A stretch of 64,000 nucleotides of DNA, taken from positions 62,001 through 126,000 of the forward strand of contig NZ_ABLD01000013.1 in NCBI RefSeq assembly GCF_000172415.1, read 5' to 3'. Below, piece by piece: positions 25,584-33,823 of this stretch. Within the stretch, counting starts at the first letter, position 1; the number at the start of each line of letters is the position of its first letter. The stretch comes from Paraburkholderia graminis C4D1M (lineage in GTDB: Bacteria > Pseudomonadota > Gammaproteobacteria > Burkholderiales > Burkholderiaceae). Below the pieces are notes generated by a model that worked only from the letters and a program-made list of their open reading frames with translations, was not told where the DNA came from and ran no database searches. The position numbers were made by a program, and so were the translations under genes.

Positions 25584-26211
25584 GCAGCCTTCCCAACGCG
25601 GCCGTCAGGTGCTCAATTGGTGCGACGCCGCGCACGACCACGGGAGGCCGCGTTCGCGCCCCATCATCGCCCGTGCTCGATAACATCACAAACGGAAGCC
25701 CCGTTACGCCGAGTCGGCCTGCCATTGCCTCGTCATCCTCGATCGCCGTCCTGAATCGCTGCCCGGCAAGGGATGCAGCCAGCACGGCGCGATCAACCCC
25801 ACATTCGCCCGCTATATCGAGCAGCACGTCTGCTCTGCCGATATCTCTTCCATCCTCGAAATAGGCCTTGAAAAGTGCGCGATGCACAGCGTCGAAGCGT
25901 CCCACCGAGCGGCCAAGAAAAGCCGTCTCAAATGCAAGGCGGCTGCGTGGCGCATACGGAGGCAGCTTCATCTTCACATTGCGTTCTGCAGCGAGGGGGT
26001 AGACCGCATCGAGCCAGATGCGTGTGATGTATTCGCCGTCGGGTTCAATTAACGCAATGGGCTCGGGACGCAGCTCAAAAGCATGCCACTCCAGCACGAA
26101 CTGCACGCGGGACTCCTCCATGAACCGGTCGAGGATACCCATCTGCAGATAACAGAAAGGGCAGACATAATCTGCCCAGCAATCCACGCGAACGGTCGGC
26201 ATCGGAATCAC
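25546..26211 (-). CDS. DsbA-family (FrnE-like) oxidoreductase
   Basis: The thioredoxin-fold protein has the redox motif CPFC (Cys17 and Cys20 in ADYVCPFCYLQMG) and the cis-Pro region RLGVTGLPFVMLSS, with an inserted helical domain between. There is no signal peptide, as in the FrnE group of cytoplasmic disulfide isomerases. The start is GTG 26211 with GAGG upstream; ATG 26202 is an alternative. It overlaps the AraC gene and is probably transcribed with it. Confidence 0.83.
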   Translation of the reverse strand: MIPMPTVRVDCWADYVCPFCYLQMGILDRFMEESRVQFVLEWHAFELRPEPIALIEPDGEYITRIWLDAVYPLAAERNVKMKLPPYAPRSRLAFETAFLGRSVGRFDAVHRALFKAYFEDGRDIGRADVLLDIAGECGVDRAVLAASLAGQRFRTAIEDDEAMAGRLGVTGLPFVMLSSTGDDGARTRPPVVVRGVAPIEHLTAALGRLLADDRTGDRRSV

Positions 26212-26404
26212 GCGAAATTACCTCGGTATTCGCCAGGGCGGGGCGTACATCGGACGTAGCGGCGCAGGGAACAATAATACCTCCCAGCCTGTTTGCATAG
26301 CGCACGTCGCATCCCATCTGGTACGAAAATGCTGCTCCTTTTGCCACATCTCAACGCCGGCTGAAATCTGTCCGCGCGGCGGGTGCGGCTAGATACCTGG
26401 ACTA

Positions 26405-26467
26405 GTTATCCGGTCATTCCCAGGCTTTTGCGGTATTCGAGCGGGCTGAGAGACCGCACCCGTGCCT
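26405..26467 (-). mobile_element. Possible C-terminal remnant of an IS3-type transposase
   Basis: The minus-strand frame reads RVRSLSPLEYRKSLGMTG and then a stop, similar in pattern to the extreme C-termini of IS3-family transposases (…SPLEYR…). Nothing upstream continues the homology. This is a short and uncertain match. Confidence 0.3.
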
Positions 26468-26538
26468 GATCGCCAGCAGATTGCCGCGCGGCAATCAAGA
26501 TGAGAACAGCGCGTCAATGAGGACGAGGGTAGTGGCGC

Positions 26539-26577
26539 CGCGGCAGCGGGAACGGGCTTAGCCCGGAACCGCTGCCG
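26539..26577. repeat. Strong inverted repeat (hairpin or IS end)
   Basis: GCGGCAGCGG and CCGCTGCCGC form a perfect 10-bp outer stem, and inside it GGGC TTA GCCC forms a second stem. The flanks extend the symmetry imperfectly (GGCGCC / CGCGCC). It has no T-run. It lies between transposase remnants and may be an end of a former element. Confidence 0.5.
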
Positions 26578-26749
26578 CCGCGCCGGAGACCTTCCCGCTA
26601 GTGGAGAGCTTTCCCGGTGGTCGCGGTGGACCGGGTATCAACGAGCCTTGCATGCCAGGGGGCCACGGTGCCCTGACGACACCTCAACGACCACCAGATG
26701 ATGCCTTTTTCAAGAAGCACAGACTCAAGGACGGGCCGGCCAGTGCGCC

Positions 26750-26930
26750 TGCGCGCGCCGGGTTCAGCGTCGTCACGACCTACCGCATTGAAGAGGATCC
26801 ACGACTGCCATCGCAGGAGAAGGCGCCGCGCGAGCGCCGACGCGAGGATCCGCTCGCCGGAATATCAGGCGCTGAGGTAATTCCGTTGCTGCAGTCTGCT
26901 CCTGGCATCCGGCCGGTGGTGGTACTAAAC
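26750..26930 (+). mobile_element. Possible transposase N-terminal fragment (IS21-like)
   Basis: The plus frame reads YRIEEDPRLPSQEKAPRERR and REDPLAGISGAEVIPLLQSA, PGIRPVVV, a pattern I associate with the N-terminal third of IS21/IstA-like transposases (DPLAGIF-AEVVPLL-A-PG-R). The homology then stops and no DDE domain follows. The identification is from memory and should be treated as tentative. Confidence 0.3.
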
Positions 26931-27190
26931 CGGTGCCACCTGATGCGGTGCTTCCGACTGATGGTCGTTACTCAGCGCCTCGTCTGGCAGCCCGAATCAA
27001 TCAGTTGAATGCCCGCTTCGCGGAAAGTTGACCGTCCCTTGCGGGGTCCATGACGGCTCGAAGCGGATCAATCTCTGCGAGCACGCCATGCAATCAGCAT
27101 CGGACCGTGATCGGCCACAACGAGACCGTCGATCTCGTGACCCAGATCGATAACAATCTGTCTGCGTTTACTGATCAGGGAGCACCAAAC

Positions 27191-27316
27191 GTGTTGATCA
27201 CCTTCGGCGGACTGCCGGGCGCCAGGAAGACAACAGTAGCGCAAACACTCGCATGCAAGCTCGCTGCCGCTAAGCTATTGATTAGATCCAGCGAGCAGCT
27301 TGTAGGCCGATCTTAA
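27191..27316 (+). pseudogene. Fragment of an AAA_33-type P-loop kinase
   Basis: The frame reads VLITFGGLPGARKTTVAQTL and ACKLAAAKLLIRSSEQLVGR before a stop. This is the Walker A region of small P-loop kinases (usual form GLPGSGKTT, here Ala-Arg in place of Ser/Thr-Gly) followed by the YLRIDSIEQ-like strand. The remaining 120 or so residues of the family are missing. It is a decayed start of a gene within the debris region. Confidence 0.5.
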
Positions 27317-27447
27317 GGCTCGATTATCTCGCCGCCAGCAGAGAAAGCTGCATCCGGAGCTATTCCTAACAGGCACGCCACGTTGCAGCCGCGACCTCCC
27401 GATCTTGCGCGTGACGTAAAATTCGGAAACGGACTGAAAACGATTCT

Positions 27448-27780
27448 ATGGCACCGACTCCAAGGGCAAGTAAGTCAAGACAATCTGGTGGCAGACGGCC
27501 GATGACACGGGACATATTGCTGCCGCTCCCGCCGACGATCTGGCGTCGCCGCTCACTCGAGCACCATCTTGCTCTTGCCGCCCTGCGCTCGGGAAACTGC
27601 AACGTGGAACCGATCGGCCGGTTGTTCAGGACTGTGTACCTCCCCTATTTCGTTCATGCAACGTCGAATGGTCGTCGCTCCCTCTGGCCCTTCCGGATCT
27701 CCGAGGCGGCGCTGCATGATATTGCGGTACGCATCAAGGCCGGAAGCGACTGGTCGAATGGTCATACGGCGTACGGATAA
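27448..27780 (+). CDS. Hypothetical protein, 110 residues
   Basis: The frame begins MAPTPRASKSRQSGGRRPMT and contains LPLPPTIWRRRSLEHHLALA, ALRSGNCNVEPIGRLFRTVY and AALHDIAVRIKAGSDWS. It looks like a real protein by composition and resembles small Burkholderia proteins of unknown function; I cannot name a domain. The frame may be truncated by the stop at 27778, since the sequence ends soon after a conserved-looking DWS. The ribosome site is weak. Confidence 0.45.
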   Translation: MAPTPRASKSRQSGGRRPMTRDILLPLPPTIWRRRSLEHHLALAALRSGNCNVEPIGRLFRTVYLPYFVHATSNGRRSLWPFRISEAALHDIAVRIKAGSDWSNGHTAYG

Positions 27781-27965
27781 TCGCCAAACCGGTCCTTGTA
27801 CGCCTCCATATGCTTCCCCATGCCAAAATGCTCAATGGCCGCCGCCTCGCCGTTGAGAACATCTGCAAAAGCGGCATCTTTCTGGCTTGGGGGCGCCACC
27901 TTGTGCGCGGCCCTGGCTGCATGCCATTGATCCAGGATCGCGTTTCCTTGTTTGTCGTCCCGCAT
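27762..27965 (-). CDS. Hypothetical small protein, 67 residues
   Basis: The product MRDDKQGNAILDQWHAARAA...GKHMEAYKDRFGDYPYAV has balanced charge and no unusual residues, which suggests a real coding sequence. GGGGCG lies upstream of ATG 27965. The 3' end overlaps the end of the plus-strand hypothetical gene by 19 bases. No function is recognised. Confidence 0.4.
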   Translation of the reverse strand: MRDDKQGNAILDQWHAARAAHKVAPPSQKDAAFADVLNGEAAAIEHFGMGKHMEAYKDRFGDYPYAV

Positions 27966-28036
27966 CGGCGCCCCAATATTTGATAAAGGACATTATCTTA
28001 CATATGGCAAACCCGATCTAAATCGCCCTTCATTTG

Positions 28037-28504
28037 TCAGTGGGGGCGCCGGTTATCATCCGCGGATGAGTTTTGGCGAGCAGAAGGATTGCCCGCCGTC
28101 AGGTCTTGCGGTGCGAGGTAGGCGTAAGCGAGTGCGTAGCCTCGACCGCGCAGATATTGGATCGTGTCTGCGATTTTCTGCAAGCCCGCGTAGGTCAGTT
28201 TCTTGCCCACCATCAAGGCAGTAACAGACCGCAAATCTTCTGCATCTGCCACACTCTTGTCACCGTCGAAAGTGATGCACTTCAGCGTCACAGTCGGGCC
28301 GACTTGTGGTTCGGCTGCGCCCGGTGCGGCTTCGGACGGAATGACTTCTTCCGGGGTTGTGGCTTGCGGTGCGCGCGGTTGTGGAGCGATTTGCTGCTCG
28401 TTCAGGAGCGAACCTGCATTCGGTAAAGACTGCGCGTAAGCAGGAGCCGCGACGATCACGATCGCCAGACCAATAGGAGTGTGAAGTTTTCTTCGGAAGG
28501 TCAT
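28037..28504 (-). pseudogene. N-terminal fragment of a two-partner-secretion outer membrane protein (TpsB/FhaC-like)
   Basis: MTFRRKLHTPIGLAIVIVAA through PAYAQS is a Sec signal peptide. It is followed by a proline-rich linker and a POTRA-like region (VTLKCITFDGDKSVADAEDL, LTYAGLQKIADTIQYLRGRG, YALAYAYLAPQDL). In FhaC/ShlB proteins this is followed by a second POTRA and a 16-strand barrel. Here the frame ends after 155 residues in unrelated sequence, so only the periplasmic start remains. Confidence 0.6.
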
Positions 28505-28642
28505 AGGTCGGTTATGGCCGTCGATCGAGACTTAAAAATTGCCTCTGTTGAATTCCGGGTGGGTGGTCTCCCCGGTTTTTTGCATAACAAGGAAGTCATG
28601 CATAGTCAGTTGTTCGCCGGCACTTGCTTTCTGTATGGATAA

Positions 28643-28870
28643 GTGGCTGGCGGGCATCCTGCGCATGGCACTGTCCTCAAGCGCTACCGGCACCTGAACT
28701 TCTTCCGGCATGAGTACAATCTCGAAGTGCGCACGTCGCGTGTGAGGCTGCCCGATCGCTGCGTCGCGCTCGTCGAGCCCGGTTGGGTCGGCAAGCTCGG
28801 CGCGTTCACGCTGCTGCGTGAGACCATGGCGCTCGCACTCGCCAGCAGATGCGTCTTGCCGCGGTGGCCC
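28643..28870 (+). mobile_element. Remnant of an ISL3-family transposase
   Basis: The frame reads KRYRHLNFFRHEYNLEVRTS, RVRLPDRCVALVEPGWVGKL, GAFTLLRETMALALA. This matches the ISL3 layout: HLxFFxxxxxLxxxxPRVxCP, a proximal PW, and FTLLFE. The zinc-finger cysteines are mostly lost. From about 28840 the homology continues in another frame (QMRLAAVAR). It is a decayed N-terminal piece. Confidence 0.5.
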
Positions 28871-28899
28871 GCGCCGCCAGGTGCAAGCGTCAACGCCCC

Positions 28900-29034
28900 A
28901 GGCCCGTCTTTATCGACGACGCCGGTTCCGCTTATCGGCGCGGCACAGGTTCCTTTGACGTTCTGCTGGAATTGCGTCAGCCCATTGTTCGTCACGGTCG
29001 ACGGCTGACTGCTCGCCTGCTGCGAGCTGGTTAA
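28900..29034 (-). pseudogene. Fragment of an autotransporter passenger repeat
   Basis: The minus frame reads VTNNGLTQFQQNVKGTCAAP, ISGTGVVDKDGPGALTLAPG, typical of autotransporter-associated beta-helix repeats (ISGTGxLxKxGxGTLTLxG). Only about 45 residues remain and the frame then passes into antisense of the transposase remnant. With the TpsB fragment it shows that surface-secretion genes once lay here. Confidence 0.4.
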
Positions 29035-29389
29035 TCTGCTGGCCATGCATTTCACCCCGACAATAATTAGTTATGCTTCTTATTAGATTTCACCGATCCT
29101 GGAGTATGGAATACGGTGATCGACCGTTTTTCAGCGACAAGCGCGACGTACTTGAATCGTCAGCGCAGTCTTTGACAACGGTAGGTCTCTGTGCGCTCGC
29201 GGACGTGGGATTGCTTTCCTCAGGCAGGCGCCTACCATGGCTCGACACTTGAATTCACGCTCCGTGCCGGGCCAGAAGTAGCACTCGAGAGGAAAGACTT
29301 GGTAATTGATTCGCGAGAACTCGCGGATGATATATAAGCCCTCAGAAAAAAAACTATTAACAGGCGTTAAGCTACACACCGAAGCGCCC

Positions 29390-29977
29390 TTTCTAGCCTG
29401 CCCTTGTTCAGAATCGACAGAAGCCGGCACTCGTTGTAGCCGATGAACCCGGTGTCGATCGGGACAACCTTCGGGATCAGTTCTGGATAGCGTTTGCGAA
29501 ACTGCGCAACCAGTTCAACCAGCTTCGGAAAGCGCGCGAGGGAGCGTGCCTCGAACACCGTCGACGCGCACAGCGGCAGCAGTCCCACGAGCGACCGGGT
29601 CTTCAGGCGCGTCGTCTTGCCGTCGGGAAGCCGCAGCAGATCATAAAAAAGCCGTTGTCGCCGTCTCACATATCGTCTTTGTGTTCGCCGCGCCGATCGA
29701 ATGCATAGGCGATCTAGAGCAAACGCTGAACGAACTTGAACGCGACGTTCTCGTAGATCGGGTCGTAGTCACTTGGATTGATCGCCATCTCAAGCATGGT
29801 CTGGCAGTCGAACGCCATCCATGCCGTCCCATCCGCCTGCTCGAGCGATCCGCCAGTCGGCAGCTCCGCGCTGCGGTCGAACACGCCGATGTTGTCAAGA
29901 CCGATGAAGCCGCCGTCGAACACATTGACCCCCGACGGGTCCTGGCGATTCACCCACCAGTTGAAACTAAGCATCAA
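29390..29977 (-). pseudogene. Broken glucosidase gene (MGH1/GH63-like C-terminal region)
   Basis: Two minus frames give consecutive parts of one protein. The first, from 29977, reads LSFNWWVNRQDPSGVNVFDG, GFIGLDNIGVFDRSAELPTG, ADGTAWMAFDCQTMLEMAIN and ends VAFKFVQRLL. The second, up to 29669, reads RLFYDLLRLPDGKTTRLKTR, SLVGLLPLCASTVFEARSLA and NECRLLSILNKGRLERAL. At least one frameshift near 29650-29715 separates them, and the conserved downstream part (usual YHxxHPY region) is not found. The family comprises cytosolic glucosidases of about 880 residues. The rest of the N-terminus is gone. Confidence 0.65.
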
Positions 29978-30084
29978 CTTTGAAACGACCAGGAAACGCG
30001 AATCAGCCCATCCGAGTTCTTACTCGTCCGTGTACAGCCTGAGCGTGGCGGCGGCATGAACGGGCGGATTTACATCACTGAAAT

Positions 30085-30440
30085 CGCACTCGTAGGCGGA
30101 GGTGGCATCCCGACCTGCCACGAAAATAAAAAACTGGTCGGCGTTGAAGCGGTCATTGACAGGATCTTTGCTCGGCGCTTCTCGCACAGGAACTGGATGC
30201 GGATATGTAGGTGGTCGCGACGGACGTCGACGCGGTGTATGTCGATTGGGGCACGCCCGACGAGAGAGCCGTCGCGCAGGCGGACCCCAATGAGCTGGAG
30301 AAACTCGGGTTCGAAGCTGGTTCGCTGGGCCCGAAAGTAAAAGCGGCAATTGAGTTCACTCGTCAAACCGGTAAAGACGCTGTGATCGGCTCGTTAGCCG
30401 ACATTCAGGCCATTACCGAACACAGAGCCGGTACCTGCGT
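30085..30440 (+). pseudogene. Broken second copy of carbamate kinase (arcC-like)
   Basis: ALVGGGGIPTCHENKKLVGV and EAVIDR match carbamate kinase. One missing base at about 30160 puts the following KDLCSALLAQELDADM in a different frame. A TAG at 30208-30210 then interrupts it. After the stop, VVATDVDAVYVDWGTPDERA through SLGPKVKAAIEFTRQTGKDA and VIGSLADIQAITEHRAGT completes the C-terminus. The N-terminal half is absent. The intact arcC at 60999-61907 has the corresponding segments ATDVETVYADWHTPRERALR and IGSLEHIEAMAAGTAGT, so this is a diverged paralogue and not a recent duplicate. Confidence 0.7.
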
Positions 30441-30550
30441 GAGCGGTTCGGCAACCGGCATCCGCTACCGTGCAGTCGGCCCAGTGGAAACGTAAACCTC
30501 GCGCATCTGATCCGCGACAGTCTCGGGCACGCTGCGCAATGAGCTGCATG

Positions 30551-30577
30551 GGGCCGGGCCGGATGCCGGCCCGGCCC
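30551..30577. terminator. Perfect 12-bp-stem hairpin
   Basis: GGGCCGGGCCGG and CCGGCCCGGCCC form a perfect stem with an ATG loop, just after the carbamate kinase remnant. No T-run follows on the plus strand, so it may be a rho-assisted terminator or a palindromic repeat unit. It is one of the strongest hairpins in the window. Confidence 0.5.
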
Positions 30578-30726
30578 AACGCTAATAAAGCTGGCGCCAG
30601 GCGAACGCCCGGTTCGCATGCGCGTGACAAAACGACGGGCAACGTCGAAGACCGTTGGGCGGCGCTCGAAAGTCTCGCGCACAAACAACGTCAGTTCCAG
30701 CGCAACCCCGCGATTCGCCGCTACGG

Positions 30727-31860
30727 TTATTGCGCGGGAATCGTCACCAGCGGAAGCGCTTCCTGAGCGCCAGTGTCCGCCATCGTGAAAAACAGCATGA
30801 CGGCGTTAAGCGCCCGTTTGGTTCGCAGGTCGCCCTGATCGATCCAGAACCAGTAGTCACGGTAGCGCACTGCTGCATAAGCGTTGACAGGTCTTTGCTT
30901 GCCACTGTGAATTTGCACTGCACCCTGCTGCAGTTCGGCTGCGCTCTGCGCGACGACGGGAAGCGCACTATGGTCAGCCAGATGCTCTTCCGGCACGTCG
31001 ATATAGCTGGAGAAGGCCTGCATGATTTGCAGCATTGAGCGGCTGTTCACTGTCAGTTCATCGTCGGCACCGCGCGCCGGAGAATACTTGATCTTGAATT
31101 TTTGTGGCCCGATTGGCATGCGCAGCAAGCGGCGCACTTCGGCGGTCTTTGCCACGACGTCGGCAGCGATGTCATCGCGCCGAAACAGTAGCACCGCGGT
31201 TGAACCCTTATCCTTATCCTTGTCCTCCTCGACGCGCATGCCAACGGCGCCCGTGGCCTGTACTTCGCGCAGCAGTGCAACGGCCCGAAGAAAGTCCGGA
31301 TCCGCCTCCTGCATCATTCCGGCGGCCGTCGAGCGATTGCGCACGCCGTTGAGCGACTCCACCGTCATGCCCAACAGGAAATCCGCTGCATAGCCACTCT
31401 GGAGCATGAAGAAGATATTCTTCGGGTCGATCGGTTCAAGCAAGCCTCGTAAAAACTTTTGCCCCGTCGCCGGCGAATACGTGATGGTCGGCCGGTCGGT
31501 ATAGACACCCTGTACTCCAGCGGCCAAAAAGTTACCTTGCACTGCCCTCTCCCCGGACAACGTCCCATTCACCGACACACCGGTTTGAAGAGAATAACCG
31601 CTGACAACAGATGCGACCTCGACGAAGACCGGCAAGTCCAGGTACCGAAGCTTGACGATGTTCAGCAGCGTTTGCTGCTTCCACGAGTCGGCAATCGCCG
31701 CGCTGTAGTCGAAGCGGTCCGCAACGATAGTGGTGGGGCCAATGGACGTGCAGCCGGAAGCCAGCAGGCACACGGCGACGCAAGCGCATGACAGCCTGCG
31801 AACCAGGAAGCCGATGCAGCCAGTACTACGGATGCTGCTGCAGGGATACGCCTGTCTCAT
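30727..31860 (-). CDS. Hypothetical lipoprotein
   Basis: The 377-residue protein has a signal sequence with a lipobox, LLASGC, so Cys37 is the likely lipidated residue and the mature protein would be anchored in a membrane. The mature part contains VADRFDYSAAIADSWKQQTL, LNIVKLRYLDLPVFVEVASV, and a C-terminal VRYRDYWFWIDQGDLRTKRA, LNAVMLFFTMAD. I recognise this as a type of conserved hypothetical found in Burkholderiales and other Proteobacteria but know no function. A candidate FNR-type site lies upstream at 32017-32030. Confidence 0.75.
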   Translation of the reverse strand: MRQAYPCSSIRSTGCIGFLVRRLSCACVAVCLLASGCTSIGPTTIVADRFDYSAAIADSWKQQTLLNIVKLRYLDLPVFVEVASVVSGYSLQTGVSVNGTLSGERAVQGNFLAAGVQGVYTDRPTITYSPATGQKFLRGLLEPIDPKNIFFMLQSGYAADFLLGMTVESLNGVRNRSTAAGMMQEADPDFLRAVALLREVQATGAVGMRVEEDKDKDKGSTAVLLFRRDDIAADVVAKTAEVRRLLRMPIGPQKFKIKYSPARGADDELTVNSRSMLQIMQAFSSYIDVPEEHLADHSALPVVAQSAAELQQGAVQIHSGKQRPVNAYAAVRYRDYWFWIDQGDLRTKRALNAVMLFFTMADTGAQEALPLVTIPAQ

Positions 31861-32016
31861 GGCTGTCTGACCTCCGCGTCCGGGACTTCGCTACAGAATG
31901 CTGCCGGCAACTCTCGCGAGGCGTCCGGCGCTTCGGGCTATTCGAAAACGTTAGCGCTCCTTTTGGCACGCGTTCGGTGTGCTCATGTACTGGACGCCTA
32001 TACTGCTTTACGTCGG

Positions 32017-32030
32017 TTGACTCAGATCAG
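32017..32030. promoter_or_regulatory. Candidate FNR/ANR box
   Basis: TTGACTCAGATCAG matches TTGAY-N4-RTCAA in nine of ten positions (final A is G). It lies about 157 bases before the lipoprotein gene on the minus strand. Confidence 0.4.
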
Positions 32031-32125
32031 TCCGTCAACGAGCCCTTCCGGCAAACCGCACATGGCGGAACGCATTCGTCGACCGGTGGCGCGCCATGCG
32101 ATCTGGGTGTCGCCTTCTATCTACC

Positions 32126-32139
32126 TTGACCTGTATCAA
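32126..32139. promoter_or_regulatory. Candidate FNR/ANR box upstream of the small DUF1488-like gene
   Basis: TTGACCTGTATCAA matches TTGAY-N4-RTCAA in all ten positions. It lies about 127 bases before the start codon at 32266. Confidence 0.5.
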
Positions 32140-32265
32140 GCAGGCAGTTGCCTCAAAGCCTATGCTGTATGGCAGGCGCGCGCCGCTCGTAAGAAAAGGT
32201 TGTGACAGTCAACACCATGCGAGTGTGCCGGTGAATGAGACCAGCTCTTCAGTGGAGTGTCCGAT

Positions 32266-32649
32266 ATGAACCAGCCAACGATCTGTATTACGGTGCCGAT
32301 ACTGTCCCTGGAATCAACTGTGTGGTTCTCCGTCTATGGTTTCGGTTGGGGATATCGCGCCTTCGAGCTCTCCCGTCACACAGTGTGCGAATCGCTTGGC
32401 GCACGCGATATGTCGGAGCAACAAATCCTTCTCGCTTTCCAGCTCGGCAAGCGACAAATCCTCGATGCCGTTTTGCAGCAGGCATCGCTCTGCTATCACG
32501 GGGAGCGGATCCTGCTTTCTCTGGATGCAAAGTCCCAACGTATGCGTACCGACGCTCCCAAAATGCCGAAAGCAGGCGCAAAAGAAGAAGCAGCGCACAT
32601 GGAAAATTGGCTCGCCAACAACTCAACGATAGCTCTGCAGATCAACTAG
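32266..32649 (+). CDS. Small hypothetical protein, possibly DUF1488-like
   Basis: The ATG at 32266 (MNQPTICITVPILS) is chosen because GGAG lies eight bases before it; a GTG nine bases upstream is in frame. The 127-residue product has a pattern like DUF1488 proteins: a start strand TVWFSVYGFGWGYRAFELSR, then ESLGARDMSEQQILLAFQLG, KRQILDAVLQQ and a final GERILLSLDA strand. The C-terminal tail is charged. The match is by general layout, not by a fixed motif. It has a perfect FNR/ANR-type site upstream. Confidence 0.6.
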   Translation: MNQPTICITVPILSLESTVWFSVYGFGWGYRAFELSRHTVCESLGARDMSEQQILLAFQLGKRQILDAVLQQASLCYHGERILLSLDAKSQRMRTDAPKMPKAGAKEEAAHMENWLANNSTIALQIN

Positions 32650-32706
32650 TCCAACGTGGATCACACCGTGATGCACTAGTTCGGTCGGGTCGTCTACCAT
32701 AGGTGT

Positions 32707-33717
32707 CTAAATGGCGCGCGTCGCCAGATCGATGCGCAATCCAGCCGGCAGCAATTCCTTACGGGGAAACCGGACAAGCGCGAACGTTCTCGTAATAGGG
32801 GGATTACCGGGAACGCGCGCGAAGTAGCACTCGATTTCGTGGGCCGCCGCCACTCCGGCTGGCTGAATCACGTTCATCATATCGAGGCGCACACGCCTGC
32901 TCGCAACGAAGAGATGATCAGACGGTGACGACATCACGTCGCACACGCATTTCACTTCGAGATCAGCTAACCGCCCAGGCACTCTAAGCGCGGCGAGCGT
33001 TGCGGAATTCGAATCGATCTGCGCCTGCAGGCGCTCCACTTCAGCCGATCCGGCAGGTAACAGCGAGGCGCCTATTACGGCCCGCATACCAGTGCCTTGC
33101 TGCTCCAACAGCGCGACGCGCTCCTCGATTAATTCCCGCGATTGACGCGCCAGGTTGCGTTGCATCGTAGAAAGGCTCGCAAGCCCCTCAAGCGCCAATT
33201 GGTCAATCATTCGACGCCCGATTTCCACGCGTAGCGATGCTTCGGAATTGCTGCAGATAGAAACGCGGTGATCACTGAAGCAGAGCGTAGTTTGCGGCAC
33301 GTCGTGACGAATCGAGTTTCCTTCCATCGCGACGCCCAATACGTGCCGCTCGATCATCGACATGCCGAGGACGGCATAGGCCGCCGCTTGATCCGCTTCT
33401 CTGTCGAAATAGGTTTGCAGTGTTTCCGAGCGGCTAAAGGCGTCGGCCAGATCTTCTCGCGTGGCAAACATGGCCCGAATCAACGGATCGGACGACCATG
33501 CGTCAGCGTTGGCCTCGTGCGGCGAGGGCAGCGACGCGACCAGTTTGTCCACGTATTCGTGCGCGGAGGTTACCGCGCGCGTGAGCTTTTCTTCGTAGTG
33601 ACGGGCGTACTTTAATCGCGGGTTCATCGCGAGGACGCGAGCAACGGTTTCCCGTGACCTCGCACTTGATTCTGTCCACCCATGGTGCTGCGCAAACAGC
33701 CTGCGGAGTAATCTCAT
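32707..33717 (-). CDS. Hypothetical protein, 336 residues
   Basis: A soluble protein with no signal peptide and no domain I can name. It begins MRLLRRLFAQHHGWTESSAR and has long helical stretches (RRMIDQLALEGLASLSTMQR, NLARQSRELIEERVALLEQQ) that could form a coiled coil around residues 170-220. The C-terminus is beta-rich (VKCVCDVMSSPSDHLFVASR, YFARVPGNPPITRTFALVRF). It follows the DUF2252 gene on the same strand after 106 bases and may be in one transcript with it. Confidence 0.6.
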   Translation of the reverse strand: MRLLRRLFAQHHGWTESSARSRETVARVLAMNPRLKYARHYEEKLTRAVTSAHEYVDKLVASLPSPHEANADAWSSDPLIRAMFATREDLADAFSRSETLQTYFDREADQAAAYAVLGMSMIERHVLGVAMEGNSIRHDVPQTTLCFSDHRVSICSNSEASLRVEIGRRMIDQLALEGLASLSTMQRNLARQSRELIEERVALLEQQGTGMRAVIGASLLPAGSAEVERLQAQIDSNSATLAALRVPGRLADLEVKCVCDVMSSPSDHLFVASRRVRLDMMNVIQPAGVAAAHEIECYFARVPGNPPITRTFALVRFPRKELLPAGLRIDLATRAI

Positions 33718-33823
33718 CGGTCGCCTCCAGCTACTTTTCCCGCAGTAGGAACGGATAGTCGCGAACTGCCTTTTCGGCGGAAGTGCGCTGGTGGAGTTTG
33801 GCGCACACTCAATGCCCCCGGGC

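Larger units (their letters stand above)
31861..32265. other. Divergent intergenic region with two FNR/ANR-type sites
   Basis: About 400 bases between the lipoprotein gene and the small plus-strand gene at 32266. No convincing gene is present. Two FNR/ANR-like palindromes (32017-32030 and 32126-32139) are the notable content. Confidence 0.5.
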
